A stretch of 64,000 nucleotides of DNA from Betaproteobacteria bacterium (GCA_016125475.1 WGLR01000009.1:62001-126000), one strand, 5' to 3'; shown: positions 8,337-18,761, numbered from the stretch's first letter. Translations and numbers: made by a program. The notes: generated from the letters alone by a model not told the origin.

Positions 8337-9536
8337 ATGCCCCGTTCTCCCGTCGCGCCAATCGTGGTAGCGCAGCTGCTCGGCACGTCTCTGTGGTTCA
8401 GCACGAACAGCGCGGGGGCGGATCTCGCCCGTGCATGGGGCATCACGCCCGCGGAGCTGGGCATGCTCACGAGCGCCGTGCAGGCCGGATTCATCACGGG
8501 AACCCTCCTGTTCGCGATGAGCGGACTCGCCGATCGCTACCCGGCGAGTCGCATCTTCTTCGTGAGCGCAGTCCTCGGCGCACTCGCGAACGCCGGGTTC
8601 GCCGCATTCGCTACCAGTGTTCCGGAGGGTCTCGTCTATCGCTTCGCAGTCGGGCTCTGTCTCGCGGGCATCTACCCGCTCGGGATGAAGCTGATCGTCT
8701 CGTGGGTGCCCGACCGGGCAGGTGCCGCACTCGGACTTCTCGTGGGCATGCTCACGCTCGGCACGGCGCTGCCTCACGGGCTGCGGGCCGCAGGCGCGGG
8801 TGTCGGCTGGCGCTACATCGTCGGCGCATCCTCGCTGCTCGCTCTCGTGGGCGCCGTCATGATCCTGCGACTCGGGGACGGCCCGCATCTGAAGCCCTCC
8901 GGCGCGGGGCACGTCCCGGGCTGGGGCAGGGTTCTCGCGGTGTTCGCGATCCCCAGATTCCGGGCCTCGGCGTTAGGATACTTCGGTCACATGTGGGAGC
9001 TCTACGCGTTCTGGACGATGGTACCGCTCTTCGTGGTGGCAGCCTCGCGGCACGCCCACGAGCCGCTCGCGCCCGCTGCCGTCGCCGGCCTGTCGTTCGC
9101 GATCATCGGCATCGGAGCGTTGGGCTGCATGGCTGGCGGACGGCTCTCGCGACGTGTCGGGAGCGCCCCGGTGGCGGCGGTCGCCCTCGCGACATCCGGC
9201 TTCGTGTGCGCGATCTACCCTTTTGCGGTCGAAGGGCCGCTCTGGCTCGTCATGACGACGCTGTTCGTCTGGGGTGTGGCGGTCGTTGCGGACTCCCCGC
9301 AGTTTTCCGCCCTTTCGGCCCGCAACTGTCCACCCGAACTCGTGGGCAGCGCGCTCGCGATCCAGAACTCTGCGGGCTTCATGATTTCCGTGTTCGCCAT
9401 TTCCATCGCGACCACGTCGATCGGCACGATCGGCGCGAAGGTTTCGTGGCTGCTGCTGCCGGGTCCGCTGCTCGGCCTGCTGGGCATGCGTGCCCTGCGA
9501 CACGGCGAGGGGGCGCCTCGCGGCGGCACCCCCTGA
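8337..9536 (+). CDS. MFS transporter
   Basis: The 399-residue membrane protein has about twelve hydrophobic segments. [18 protein letters not shown] in helix 1 and [12 protein letters not shown] after helix 2 (the MFS loop 2-3 signature) place it in the cyanate/nitrate-permease-like MFS branch (CynX/NNP style). The ATG at 8337 is the first one giving a proper first helix; longer in-frame reading overlaps the hydrolase gene. The substrate is unknown. It converges with icmF, leaving 20 bases between stops. Confidence 0.87.
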   Translation: MPRSPVAPIVVAQLLGTSLWFSTNSAGADLARAWGITPAELGMLTSAVQAGFITGTLLFAMSGLADRYPASRIFFVSAVLGALANAGFAAFATSVPEGLVYRFAVGLCLAGIYPLGMKLIVSWVPDRAGAALGLLVGMLTLGTALPHGLRAAGAGVGWRYIVGASSLLALVGAVMILRLGDGPHLKPSGAGHVPGWGRVLAVFAIPRFRASALGYFGHMWELYAFWTMVPLFVVAASRHAHEPLAPAAVAGLSFAIIGIGALGCMAGGRLSRRVGSAPVAAVALATSGFVCAIYPFAVEGPLWLVMTTLFVWGVAVVADSPQFSALSARNCPPELVGSALAIQNSAGFMISVFAISIATTSIGTIGAKVSWLLLPGPLLGLLGMRALRHGEGAPRGGTP

Positions 9537-9556
9537 CCCCGCACGGCCGCCCGGAC

Positions 9557-12500
9557 CTACATGCTGCGCCGGTACTGCCCGCCGACCTCGAACAGCGCCT
9601 GCGTGATCTGACCCAGGGAACAGACGCGAACGGCGTCCATCAGCACCGCAAACACGTTCTGGTCGTCGATGACGGCCTGCTGCAGCCGTTTCAGCATCGG
9701 CCCGCTCTCGGTGGCATGGGTCTGGTGGAATTCACCGAGACGACGAAGCTGGCTGCGCTTCTCCTCGTCGGTGGATCTCGCGAGCTCAAGCGTTTCGGGA
9801 ACCGCATCGCCGTGTGGATTGCGGAACGTGTTCACACCGATGATCGGATACGAACCGTCGTGCTTGCGATGCTCGTAGTAGAGGGATTCCTCCTGGATCT
9901 TGCCGCGCTGATAACCCGTCTCCATCGCACCGAGCACCCCGCCACGTTCCGAGATGCGCTCGAATTCCCGCAGCACCGCCTCCTCGACGAGATCCGTGAG
10001 CTCCTCGATGATGAAGCTGCCCTGGTTGGGATTCTCGTTCTTCGCGAGCCCCCATTCCCGGTTGATGACGAGCTGGATGGCCATCGCACGCCGCACCGAC
10101 TCCTCGGTCGGGGTCGTGATTGCTTCGTCGTAGGCGTTCGTGTGCAGACTGTTGGCGTTGTCGTACGTCGCGATCAGGGCCTGCAGCGTCGTGCGAATGT
10201 CGTTGAACGCGATTTCCTGGGCATGGAGGCTGCGGCCCGACGTCTGGCAGTGATACTTGAGTTTCTGGCTGCGTTCGTTCGCCCCGTACCGGTTCTTCAT
10301 CGCCGTGGCCCAGATGCGGCGCGCGACACGACCGATCACCGTGTACTCCGGATCCATCCCGTTCGAGAAGAAGAAGCTCAGATTCGGCGCGAAGTCGTCG
10401 ATGTGCATGCCGCGCGCGAGATAGGCCTCCACGAAAGTGAACCCGTTGGAGAGCGTGAACGCGAGCTGACTGATCGGATTCGCGCCGGCCTCGGCGATGT
10501 GATAGCCGGAGATGGATACCGAGTAGAAGTTCTTCACGCCGTGATGGATGAAGTACTCCTGGATGTCCCCCATCACCTTCAGGCTGAACTCGGTCGAGAA
10601 GATGCAGGTGTTCTGGCCCTGGTCCTCCTTGAGGATGTCTGCCTGGACGGTGCCGCGCACCGTCTGCAGCGTCCACGCGCGAATCTTGTCGGCCTCGTCC
10701 TCCGTGGGTTCGCGGCCGTTGTCCTTGCGGAACTTCTCGATCTGCTGGTCGATCGCGGTGTTCATGAACATCGCGAGGATCGTCGGCGCGGGTCCGTTGA
10801 TCGTCATCGAGACCGACGTGTTCGGTGCGCAGAGGTCGAAGCCCGAATAGAGGACCTTCATGTCGTCCAGCGAGGCGATGCTCACGCCGGAGTTCCCGAC
10901 CTTGCCGTAGATGTCGGGGCGCTCGTCGGGATCGAAGCCGTAGAGCGTGACCGAGTCGAACGCCGTCGACAGCCGTTTCGCGGGCATCTCGTCGGCGAGC
11001 ATGCGGAACCGCCGGTTCGTGCGGAACGCGTCTCCCTCGCCCGCGAACATGCGCGTGGGGTCCTCGTTCTCCCGCTTGAAGGCGAACACGCCCGCGGTGA
11101 ACGGGAAGGAACCGGGAACGTTCTCGAGCATGAGCCACTTCAGCTGCTCGCCGTGATCGTCGAACTTCGGCAGGGCGACCTTGCGGATCTTCGTGCCGGA
11201 CAGCGACGTCGTCGTGAGCGCCGTTCGGATCTCCTTGTCACGGATCCGGACGACGTATTCCTCGCCCGAATAGGCGGCCTGGAGATCGGACCACATCTCG
11301 AGCAGCTTCATGGCCTTGGGATCGATCGCGGCTTCGCGCTTCGCGACCAGGGCGTCGATGTCGCCGGGTGCCCCGCCGCATTCCGCCGACAGCATCCGCC
11401 TCGTCTCGACGAGCTGCTGGCGTTCACGCGCGATCCGGGCCTGTTCGAGTGCGTGACGCTTGTACCCGCGCACCGCGTCCGCGATCTCCGCGAGATAGCG
11501 CACGCGCGACGCCGGCACGACCGCATGGACGGCCGACGACGCGCGGATCCCGAGCCGCGGCAGGACTCCGCTCTCGAGCTTCAGTCCCTGCTCGGCGAGG
11601 TGCTGCGCCAGCGCGCCATAGAGGGCCGTGATGCCGTCGTCGTTGAAACGCGAGGCGATGGTGCCGAAGACCGGCATCTGGTCGACCGGCGTGCCGAACG
11701 CCTCGCGGTTGCGCTGCATCTGCTTCCGGACGTCGCGCAACGCATCCTGCGCGCCCCGCCGGTCGAACTTGTTGATCGCGACGTAATCCGCGAAATCGAG
11801 CATGTCGATCTTTTCGAGCTGGCTCGCGGCACCGAACTCGGGGGTCATGACGTACAGGGTCGTGTCGACGTGAGGCACGATCGCCGCGTCCCCCTGCCCG
11901 ATGCCCGAGGTCTCCACCACGATCAGGTCGAATCCGGCCACCTTGCAGGCGTCCACGACCTGCGGCAGCGACGACGTGATCTCGCTTCCCGCCTCGCGCG
12001 TGGCGAGCGAACGGAAGTAGACGTTGGGGTGATCGATGGCGTTCATGCGGATGCGGTCGCCGAGCAGCGCGCCGCCGGACTTCCGCCTGGACGGGTCCAC
12101 CGCGATGATCGCGATCTTGAGCCGTTCCGCCTGGTCGAGCCGGAAGCGACGGATGAGTTCGTCGGTCAGCGACGACTTGCCTGCGCCCCCCGTTCCCGTG
12201 ATGCCGAGCACCGGGATCGCGCGCGCGGCGGTAGCGCGTTTCGCGAGATCCTTGCCGAGCCCCTCGGGCAGCGTTTCGTTCTCGAGAGCCGTGATGACGC
12301 GTGCGAGCGCCGTGCGATCTCCCGACGCGAGCGTCTCGAGCGAGTCGGGAAGGCTTGCCGCGAGGTCCTGGTCGCTCCGTCGAAGCATGTCGCGGATCAT
12401 GCCCACGAGCCCCATCTTCGCGCCGTCCTCCGGCGAATAGATGCGTTCCACCCCGTAGGCCTGCAACTCGGCGATCTCGCCGTGCACGATCACGCCGCCG

Positions 12501-12820
12501 CCGCCCCCGAAGACCTTCACGTGCCCGCCACCGCGCTCACGGAGCAGGTCGATCATGTAGCGGAAATACTCCACGTGGCCACCCTGATAGGACGACACGG
12601 CGATGCCGTGCACATCCTCGTCGATGGCCGCGGTCACGATCTCGTGCACGGATCGGTTGTGCCCGAGATGGATCACCTCCGCGCCGTTGGCCTGGAGCAG
12701 GCGTCGGATGATGTTTATCGATGCATCGTGGCCATCGAACAGGCTGGCCGCGGTCACGAACCGCAGCTTGTGGGTAGTCTGGAATTCGGCGTTCGCGGTC
12801 GGCTGGGAAAGGTCGGTCAT
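9557..12820 (-). CDS. icmF: fused isobutyryl-CoA mutase IcmF (B12 domain, G-protein chaperone, mutase)
   Basis: The 1087-residue protein interconverts isobutyryl-CoA and n-butyryl-CoA using adenosylcobalamin. Domains in order: cobalamin-binding domain (about 15-150) with D29-G-H31, where H31 is the lower cobalt ligand; a MeaB-like GTPase (about 200-415) with Walker [10 protein letters not shown] at 209-217 and NKFD at 350-353; a linker; and the mutase barrel (about 500-1087). Substrate-pocket residues are F579 (TAGVF) and Q736 (GQNT), where methylmalonyl-CoA mutases have Tyr and Arg. This supports a branched/linear acyl-CoA mutase, not Mcm. It probably feeds valine-derived isobutyryl-CoA into beta-oxidation. 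A promoter with a LiuR-like box lies upstream. Confidence 0.96.
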   Translation of the reverse strand: MTDLSQPTANAEFQTTHKLRFVTAASLFDGHDASINIIRRLLQANGAEVIHLGHNRSVHEIVTAAIDEDVHGIAVSSYQGGHVEYFRYMIDLLRERGGGHVKVFGGGGGVIVHGEIAELQAYGVERIYSPEDGAKMGLVGMIRDMLRRSDQDLAASLPDSLETLASGDRTALARVITALENETLPEGLGKDLAKRATAARAIPVLGITGTGGAGKSSLTDELIRRFRLDQAERLKIAIIAVDPSRRKSGGALLGDRIRMNAIDHPNVYFRSLATREAGSEITSSLPQVVDACKVAGFDLIVVETSGIGQGDAAIVPHVDTTLYVMTPEFGAASQLEKIDMLDFADYVAINKFDRRGAQDALRDVRKQMQRNREAFGTPVDQMPVFGTIASRFNDDGITALYGALAQHLAEQGLKLESGVLPRLGIRASSAVHAVVPASRVRYLAEIADAVRGYKRHALEQARIARERQQLVETRRMLSAECGGAPGDIDALVAKREAAIDPKAMKLLEMWSDLQAAYSGEEYVVRIRDKEIRTALTTTSLSGTKIRKVALPKFDDHGEQLKWLMLENVPGSFPFTAGVFAFKRENEDPTRMFAGEGDAFRTNRRFRMLADEMPAKRLSTAFDSVTLYGFDPDERPDIYGKVGNSGVSIASLDDMKVLYSGFDLCAPNTSVSMTINGPAPTILAMFMNTAIDQQIEKFRKDNGREPTEDEADKIRAWTLQTVRGTVQADILKEDQGQNTCIFSTEFSLKVMGDIQEYFIHHGVKNFYSVSISGYHIAEAGANPISQLAFTLSNGFTFVEAYLARGMHIDDFAPNLSFFFSNGMDPEYTVIGRVARRIWATAMKNRYGANERSQKLKYHCQTSGRSLHAQEIAFNDIRTTLQALIATYDNANSLHTNAYDEAITTPTEESVRRAMAIQLVINREWGLAKNENPNQGSFIIEELTDLVEEAVLREFERISERGGVLGAMETGYQRGKIQEESLYYEHRKHDGSYPIIGVNTFRNPHGDAVPETLELARSTDEEKRSQLRRLGEFHQTHATESGPMLKRLQQAVIDDQNVFAVLMDAVRVCSLGQITQALFEVGGQYRRSM

Positions 12821-12889
12821 CGGAAATTACTCGGCTATTCAAAGGGGTCCGGGCAGTAACCTCATGATTTGCCCGCCAGGGGCGGTCGG

Positions 12890-12918
12890 ATTATGGCAGC
12901 GTCGGCAGTTTACGTAAA
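12890..12918 (-). promoter_or_regulatory. icmF promoter (sigma70-type)
   Basis: On the reverse strand TTTACG (12913-12918) and CATAAT (12890-12895) are separated by exactly 17 bases. Predicted transcription starts near 12883, leaving a leader of about 60 bases before the icmF ATG. Confidence 0.55.
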
Positions 12919-12924
12919 CGTCAA
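12909..12924. promoter_or_regulatory. LiuR-type (MerR family) operator in the icmF promoter
   Basis: TTTACGTAAACGTCAA is a near-palindrome built from two ACGT units. It matches the remembered form of LiuR sites in proteobacteria; LiuR controls branched-chain amino-acid breakdown. It covers the -35 region of the icmF promoter, whose product acts on a valine-degradation intermediate. The regulator gene is not in this window. Confidence 0.55.
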
Positions 12925-13044
12925 TTGCGCCTCCCCGCACCGGTCTGGCCGCAGGGCCGGCACGACCCGTGCCGACACCGTTCCGGCCGGGACCGCAGCC
13001 ATGACCGACACCATGATCCGCGGGCAAGCGACACCTCCGACGAG

Positions 13045-13090
13045 GCGGGCTAGAATCGCGGAATCGCAAGGCGGGTACAGATTAGCCCGC
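13045..13090. repeat. 8-bp inverted repeat upstream of the BtuF-like gene
   Basis: GCGGGCTA (13045-13052) and TAGCCCGC (13083-13090) are perfect reverse complements 30 bases apart. A -10-like TAGAAT sits at 13051-13056, overlapping the left arm. It could be an operator or a leader hairpin. No cobalamin-riboswitch B12 box was seen in this gap. Confidence 0.4.
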
Positions 13091-13112
13091 TCCAGTATCG
13101 AGGGGAAGGGGG

Positions 13113-13943
13113 ATGTCCGATCGAGTCGCCGACACACATCTCACCGACGCCGCCGGCACCGTTCACGAGCCGGCGACCGGCGTGGTGCGAATCGTTTCGC
13201 TGGTCCCGAGCATCACGGAGCTCCTTTTCAGCCTGGGCCTCGAGGACAAGATCGTCGGACGCACAGGCTTCTGCATCCATCCGAAGGGCGCGGTCCGGCG
13301 CGTCCCGAAGGTGGGCGGCACGAAGACCGTGGACCTGGCCAAGATCCGAAAGCTCGGCCCGACGCACCTGATCGTCAACGTGGACGAGAATCCGCGCGCG
13401 ATGGTGGAAGAGCTCTCCGCGTTCGTGCCCCGCATCGTGGTGACGCACCCGATCGAACCGGAGGACAATCTGAAGCTCTACCGCCTCGTGGGAGGCATCT
13501 TCGGGCGCGAGGCCCGATCCGAGGAACTCTGCGATGCGTTCAACGCGGAGCTCGAGACCACGCGCTCGCTCGCGAGGTCATGGGTACGCGAACGGGTGCT
13601 GTACCTGATCTGGAAATCGCCCTGGATGACGGTCTCGCGGGATACCTACATCTCGCGCATGCTCGCGCTCGTGGGATGGGACACCGTGCCCGCCAGCGCT
13701 CATTCGCGGTACCCGTCGGTCGACCTCACGCCTCACCTGCTGGAAGGGGTCCGGCACGTGCTGCTTTCGTCCGAGCCGTACAGTTTTCGCGACCGGCACA
13801 TCGCCGAGATCCGCCAGGACCTGCCGCCGGGCGTGACGCCCGAGATTTCGCTCATCGACGGCGGCATGACTTCCTGGTACGGGAACCGTGCCATCGAGGG
13901 CCTGCGCTATCTCCGGGAGATGCGGGCCACGCTCTCGGAGTGA
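13113..13943 (+). CDS. BtuF-like helical-backbone metal/cobalamin-binding protein without a signal peptide
   Basis: The 276-residue protein has the fold of periplasmic vitamin B12/iron-siderophore binding proteins: IVSLVPSITELLFSLGLEDKIVGRTGFC at the start, a long central helix, then a second lobe (YLIWKSPWMTVSRDTYISRML). There is no hydrophobic signal or lipobox before the first beta strand, so it appears cytoplasmic as annotated. The ATG follows GGGGAAGGGGG. It is divergent from icmF, whose product needs B12, so a role in cobalamin handling is plausible. No BtuCD transporter genes are adjacent. Confidence 0.82.
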   Translation: MSDRVADTHLTDAAGTVHEPATGVVRIVSLVPSITELLFSLGLEDKIVGRTGFCIHPKGAVRRVPKVGGTKTVDLAKIRKLGPTHLIVNVDENPRAMVEELSAFVPRIVVTHPIEPEDNLKLYRLVGGIFGREARSEELCDAFNAELETTRSLARSWVRERVLYLIWKSPWMTVSRDTYISRMLALVGWDTVPASAHSRYPSVDLTPHLLEGVRHVLLSSEPYSFRDRHIAEIRQDLPPGVTPEISLIDGGMTSWYGNRAIEGLRYLREMRATLSE

Positions 13944-13998
13944 CGGACATGTCGAGGACGCCGGCTGGCACCCCGACCTCGCGCCCCGGCTCGCTCAC

Positions 13999-14499
13999 TC
14001 AGGCCTCTTCCTCCTGCGGCACGAAGCGCGCCTCCAGCTCCGCAAGGTAGGTCGCCGTCTCCGGGGATCCCTCCTCGGGAGCCCACGATGCCGTCTCCGC
14101 ATCGGCAAGCGGTCGGTACGGTCCGGCCTTGGACTCGAAGAAGACCGAGCCCTGCTCGAATGCGATCAGCGTGTGGAACGTGCCGTGCGGAACGGTCGCA
14201 CCGATCGAGTCACCGTCCGCGCGCAGGAACGCCGTGCGGGTCACGTTGCCCTCGTCGTCGAAGAGAACCAGCCCGAAGCTCCCGCGCAGCACCACGAAAG
14301 TCTCGTCCTTGTCCGGATCGAGGTGACGATGCGGACGCACGTAGGAGCCCGGCTCCACCGCGTTCAGCAACCGGTGGCAGACAGCCTCGTCGGAGTCGTG
14401 AAAGTTGTGATTCCTGCGCAACCGCGGACTGCGGCGCGCCTCCGTGGACGCGCGGTCGAGCAGTTCGCCGTCGATCAGCTGAATGTTGTCGTTGTTCAT
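13999..14499 (-). CDS. WbuC-family cupin metalloprotein
   Basis: The 166-residue single-domain cupin has the metal motif H57-x-H59...E66 and a second His (H105 or H109) in VPHGTFHT, as in WbuC-type proteins often found in polysaccharide loci. The N-terminal stretch with RRNHNFHDSDEAVCHRLLNA is characteristic. The catalytic role is uncertain. It lies 111 bases downstream of dnaE on the same strand, probably a separate unit. Confidence 0.85.
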   Translation of the reverse strand: MNNDNIQLIDGELLDRASTEARRSPRLRRNHNFHDSDEAVCHRLLNAVEPGSYVRPHRHLDPDKDETFVVLRGSFGLVLFDDEGNVTRTAFLRADGDSIGATVPHGTFHTLIAFEQGSVFFESKAGPYRPLADAETASWAPEEGSPETATYLAELEARFVPQEEEA

Positions 14500-14610
14500 T
14501 CTGGCTCCTGGGCTGGTCCCGCCGGCAGCGCCACCCGCAGGACACCGGCATGAGGCACAACTCTACCGCAGCTCGTGCCCGTGTGCCGCCCTGCAACACG
14601 CCGTCGTCGA

Positions 14611-17600
14611 TCAGTAGACGAACCGGACGTTGTCCGCGCGCAGCCAGTCCCGGAGTTCGCGCACGAGCCGCTCGTCCGGGTTCACGCGCCACTGCTCCCC
14701 GAGCCAGAGTTCACAACGCGCGCGCCGGTTGCGGTACTCGATCGCCACCGGACACGCTCCGCTCCTGTACGGAAGCAACAGCTTCCGCAGCTTCTCGGCG
14801 TTCGCCTCGCCGTTCATGGACAGCTTCAGCCCGCGCGCGAAACGCGCACGGGCCGAAGCGATGTCGTAGACACGTTCGGCCGTGATGCGCATCGTGACGC
14901 CGCCGTCACCATCGTCTCCCGCCCGCCGGAACGCACGGACGCGTGCCTCGACCAGCACGATCGCATCCTCGCGGATCATGTCCCGGTACTGGTCGAAGAC
15001 CTCGCTGTACACCGTGATCTCCTGGCCGCCCGTACCGTCGGAGAGCATGAGCACGACCATGCGACCGGTCTGGGTCTTCTGGAAACGCACGGATTCCACG
15101 ACGCCGCCGAGCAGGATCAGGCGGCTCGGTTCGTCGGGGGGAGCAACCCGGGACAGAGGGGTGCGCAGCACCGACGCGAACTCCTTCCGGTAGACAGTGA
15201 ACGGATGACCGCTCAGATAGAAGCCGAGCGCTGACTTCTCGTGCTGCAGCAACTCGTCCTCGGCCCAACGACCGGGCACGAGTGATACGGGCGGGCTGTC
15301 GGCCGCTCCGAGGGCACCGAAAAGACTGCTCTGGTTCGCGCTCCGGTTCGCCTGTTCGGCTGCGCCGAGCGCGATGCCCACGGACGCGAAGAGCGTCGCC
15401 CGGTCGGGGTCGACGCCGTCGAACGCACCGGCCCTCACGAGGGATTCCACGACGCGGCGGTTCACGACGCGGCTGTCGATGCGATAGCAGAAATCGAACA
15501 GGTCACGGAAGGGGCCACCTTCGCGACGGGCAGCCACGATGCATTCGATCGCGTTCTCGCCCGTGCCCTTGATCGCCCCGAGGCCGTAGCGCACCTGCTG
15601 CCGATCGACGGGCACGAACCGGTACTCCCCGGAGTTGACGTCGGGCCGGAGGATGTCGATGCCGTTCGCGCGCGCATCCTCGTGGAAGAGCTGAACCTTG
15701 TCGGTGTCGTCCATCACGGCGGACAGGTTGGCTGCCATGAAAGCCGCCGTGTGGTGGGCTTTCATGTAGGCGGTCTGGTAGGCGACGAGCGCGTACGCGG
15801 CGGCGTGCGACTTGTTGAAGCCGTAGCCCGCGAACTTCTCCATGTAGTCGAAGATCTCGTTGGCCTTGGGGCCCTCGATGCCCTTGGCGGCCGCACCGTC
15901 CACGAAGATCGCGCGCTGCTTGGCCATCTCCTCGGGCTTCTTCTTGCCCATCGCGCGGCGCAGCAGGTCGGCGCCCCCGAGGGAGTACCCGGCGCACTCC
16001 TGCGCGGCCTGCATGACCTGTTCCTGATAGACCATGATCCCGTAAGTGGGCCGGAGGATCGGTTCGAGCGACTCGTGCAGGTACTCGAAGCTCTTGCCGT
16101 GCTTGCGTTCGATGAAGTCCGGGATCAGGTCCATCGGGCCCGGTCGGTAGAGCGCGACGAGGGCGATGATGTCCTCGAAACGGTCGGGGCGGGCGCGCGT
16201 GAGCAGCTCGCGCATGCCCCGCGATTCGAACTGGAACACCGCGGTCGTGTTGCCCGTCGCGAAGATCCGGTAGGCCGCGGCGTCGTCGAGCGGCAGCGCC
16301 TCGAGACGAACGTCCGAGGCGGCGTCGAGCAGGCGCACGAACCGGAGCGTCCAGTCGAGAATCGTGAGCGTGGTCAGCCCGAGAAAGTCGAACTTCACGA
16401 GCCCCGCGGCCTCGACGTCGTCCTTGTCGAACTGCGACACGACGCTGTCGGATCCCTGGGCGCAGTAGAGCGGACAGAAGTCGGTCAGCTTCCCCGGCGC
16501 GATGAGGACCCCTCCTGCGTGCATGCCGACATTCCGTGTCATGCCCTCGAGCTGCTCGGCGAGCGCGAGCAGCTCGCGCGTCTCCTCCTCGGTTTCCTCG
16601 CGTTCCTTGAGGCGCGGCTCCATCTCGCGCGCCATCTCGAGCGTGATCAGCTTGCCGGGCTGGAACGGAATCAGTTTCGCGAGCTCGTCCGTCCGGTTGT
16701 AGTTCCACTCCATCACGCGGCCGACGTCGCGCACGACCGCCTTGGCCGCCATGGTGCCGAACGTGGCGATCTGCGAGACCGATTCGGCGCCGTACTTCTT
16801 GCGCACGTAGTCGATCACCCGGTCCCGGCCGTCCTGGCAGAAGTCGACGTCGAAGTCCGGCATGGAAACCCGCTCGGGATTCAGGAAGCGCTCGAACAGG
16901 AGGTCGTAGCGGAGCGGGTCGAGGTCCGTGATGCCGAGCGCGAACGCGACCAGTGAACCGGCCCCCGAACCCCGCCCGGGACCAACGGGAACGCCGTTCC
17001 CCTTGGCCCAGTTGATGAAGTCGGCGACGATCAGGAAGTATCCGGGGAAGCCCATCTGCACGATGGTGCGCAGCTCGAAGTCGAGTCGTTCGAGGTAGGC
17101 GGGCATGCGCGCCTCGCGCTCGGCGGCATCGGGGTAGAGAAGCGCCATGCGGCCCTGGAGCCCCGCCAGGGACTGCGCCCGCAGGAACTCGTCGAGGCTC
17201 TCGCCCGACGGCGTCGGGAACAGGGGCAGCTTGCTCTTGCCGAGTTCGAGCGTGAGGCTGCAGCGTTTCGCGATCTCGACGGCGTTCTGCAGGGCCACGG
17301 GGAGGTCGGAAAACAACTCCGCCATCTCGTCCTGAGACTTGAAATACTGCTCCTCGGTGAAGCGCCGCGGGCGACGGCGGTCCGAGAGCACGTTGCCCTC
17401 CGCGATGCACACGCGCGCCTCGTGCGCCTGGAAGGCATCGCGTTCCAGAAACTGGACGGGGTGGGTAGCGACGGGCGGGAGCCCCAGCCGCGCCGCCAGC
17501 TGCAGCAACACCTCTTCCACGTGCGCCGACTCGTGGTGGCCGGCGCGCTGGAGCTCGATGTAATAGCGGGACGGGAAGCGGCCGGCCCACGACCTTGCGA

Positions 17601-18063
17601 GCGCCTCCGCACGGGCCTCGTTGCCGGCCATCAGCGCCTGCGAAACGTCGCCGCCAGGCCCGCCCGACAGCGCGATGAGGCCCTCCGTTCCGGCCTCGTC
17701 GAACCAGCCGGGATCCAGCTCCGCGCGTCCGCGGTGCTGGTTCTCGCGAAATGCTCTCGTGAGAAGACGACACAGCCTGAGATAGCCGTCGCGATTCTGC
17801 ACGAGGAGCAGCAGTCGCGAGGGCTTGTCGCGGTCGGCATCGTTCGCGACCCAGCAGTCCGCTCCGAGGATCGCCTTGAGCCCTTTTGCGCGTGCGGCCT
17901 GGTAGAACTTGACCGCACCGAAGAGATTCGAGAGATCCGTGAGAGCGAGCGCAGGCATGCCGTCGTCGCGCGCCCGCGCCACCGCCTCGTCGAGACGGAC
18001 TGTGCCATCGACGATCGAGTATTCACTGTGGAGCCGGAGGTGGACGAATCGGGGATTGCTCAT
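14611..18063 (-). CDS. dnaE: DNA polymerase III subunit alpha
   Basis: This is the 1150-residue replicative polymerase. The N-terminal PHP domain begins MSNPRFVHLRLHSEYSIVDG. The catalytic palm has PDFDVDF at 402-408 (D405 and D407 equivalent to the two metal-binding Asp of E. coli), and the third Asp is in KFDFLGLTTLTIL. It continues with the beta-clamp/HhH region and an OB-fold (TGRMVVLMLSDGTGGQEITV) near the C-terminus. Length is normal for DnaE1. TATAGA (reverse strand, 18136-18141) is a possible -10 upstream. Confidence 0.97.
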   Translation of the reverse strand: MSNPRFVHLRLHSEYSIVDGTVRLDEAVARARDDGMPALALTDLSNLFGAVKFYQAARAKGLKAILGADCWVANDADRDKPSRLLLLVQNRDGYLRLCRLLTRAFRENQHRGRAELDPGWFDEAGTEGLIALSGGPGGDVSQALMAGNEARAEALARSWAGRFPSRYYIELQRAGHHESAHVEEVLLQLAARLGLPPVATHPVQFLERDAFQAHEARVCIAEGNVLSDRRRPRRFTEEQYFKSQDEMAELFSDLPVALQNAVEIAKRCSLTLELGKSKLPLFPTPSGESLDEFLRAQSLAGLQGRMALLYPDAAEREARMPAYLERLDFELRTIVQMGFPGYFLIVADFINWAKGNGVPVGPGRGSGAGSLVAFALGITDLDPLRYDLLFERFLNPERVSMPDFDVDFCQDGRDRVIDYVRKKYGAESVSQIATFGTMAAKAVVRDVGRVMEWNYNRTDELAKLIPFQPGKLITLEMAREMEPRLKEREETEEETRELLALAEQLEGMTRNVGMHAGGVLIAPGKLTDFCPLYCAQGSDSVVSQFDKDDVEAAGLVKFDFLGLTTLTILDWTLRFVRLLDAASDVRLEALPLDDAAAYRIFATGNTTAVFQFESRGMRELLTRARPDRFEDIIALVALYRPGPMDLIPDFIERKHGKSFEYLHESLEPILRPTYGIMVYQEQVMQAAQECAGYSLGGADLLRRAMGKKKPEEMAKQRAIFVDGAAAKGIEGPKANEIFDYMEKFAGYGFNKSHAAAYALVAYQTAYMKAHHTAAFMAANLSAVMDDTDKVQLFHEDARANGIDILRPDVNSGEYRFVPVDRQQVRYGLGAIKGTGENAIECIVAARREGGPFRDLFDFCYRIDSRVVNRRVVESLVRAGAFDGVDPDRATLFASVGIALGAAEQANRSANQSSLFGALGAADSPPVSLVPGRWAEDELLQHEKSALGFYLSGHPFTVYRKEFASVLRTPLSRVAPPDEPSRLILLGGVVESVRFQKTQTGRMVVLMLSDGTGGQEITVYSEVFDQYRDMIREDAIVLVEARVRAFRRAGDDGDGGVTMRITAERVYDIASARARFARGLKLSMNGEANAEKLRKLLLPYRSGACPVAIEYRNRRARCELWLGEQWRVNPDERLVRELRDWLRADNVRFVY

Positions 18064-18257
18064 GTCGGCAACGGGCCACGGGTGTCGCAGCGGTCCGCAG
18101 GGACCGTCGACCGCGAGGCATGCTCGGGAGCCGATTCTATACCGGTGCGCGACCGCTCCGCCGCGCGTCCGGGCCGGAACGGGTCGCCGGAGATCCTGTC
18201 TATTGTTGTAGAGTGCGGAAGGTTCTCGCGCAAATTCCCGTCACAACGAGACTGCCC

Positions 18258-18761
18258 ATGCGTCTGCGATCGATTGTCCGGAAGTTCCTGTTGCTGCTGG
18301 CCGGTGCGTGCCTTGCCGCCCCGGCCGTGGCTCAGCTCTACAAGAACGTGATGCCCGACGGGCGGGTGATCTACACGGACCAGCCGATGAAGGGCGCCAA
18401 GGAGACGCACGCGATCGAGATGCCGCCGCCGCCGTCTCCGGCAGAACGCGCGGCCGCCGAAAAACGCGCGGAGAAGGAGCGCCTCGAACGGAGCGCGCTG
18501 GAACAGCGTATCGCGGACCGCCAGAAGGCGCTCGATACCGCGGATGCCCGCGTGGCGAAGGCGCGCAAGGCGCTCGCGGATGCGAAGGCCGCGCTCGCGG
18601 CGGGCCGCGCGCCGGAAGCCGGCGAGATGCGCGCGAACGTCGGCGGAGGGGCACGGCCGGGGCCGGATTACTTCAAGCGCGTCGACGAACTCAAGCGCAA
18701 CGTGGACGCCGCGCAGAAGGAGCTCGACGCCGCCCTGCGGGCGCGGAACGAGGCACGCTGA
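18258..18761 (+). CDS. exported DUF4124 domain protein with coiled-coil tail
   Basis: The 167-residue protein has a signal peptide (LLLLAGACLAAPAVA, cleavage about residue 25). A short DUF4124 domain (LYKNVMPDGRVIYTDQP) follows, then a highly charged Ala/Lys/Arg/Glu heptad-rich coiled coil to the end. It is likely periplasmic; function is unknown. It is divergent from dnaE. A similar protein (signal, DUF4124, coiled coil) is encoded at 40588-41214. Confidence 0.82.
   Translation: MRLRSIVRKFLLLLAGACLAAPAVAQLYKNVMPDGRVIYTDQPMKGAKETHAIEMPPPPSPAERAAAEKRAEKERLERSALEQRIADRQKALDTADARVAKARKALADAKAALAAGRAPEAGEMRANVGGGARPGPDYFKRVDELKRNVDAAQKELDAALRARNEAR

Noticed and set aside
8393-12859. 1488-codon open frame on the + strand opposite icmF
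   Set aside because: It is the antisense shadow of icmF in GC-rich DNA; the translation is Arg/His/Ala/Asp-rich with no domain, while the reverse strand gives a full IcmF.
12821-13112. Possible cobalamin riboswitch between icmF and the BtuF-like gene
   Set aside because: The conserved B12-box sequence and the expected length of leader were not found; only an 8-base inverted repeat and a promoter are seen.
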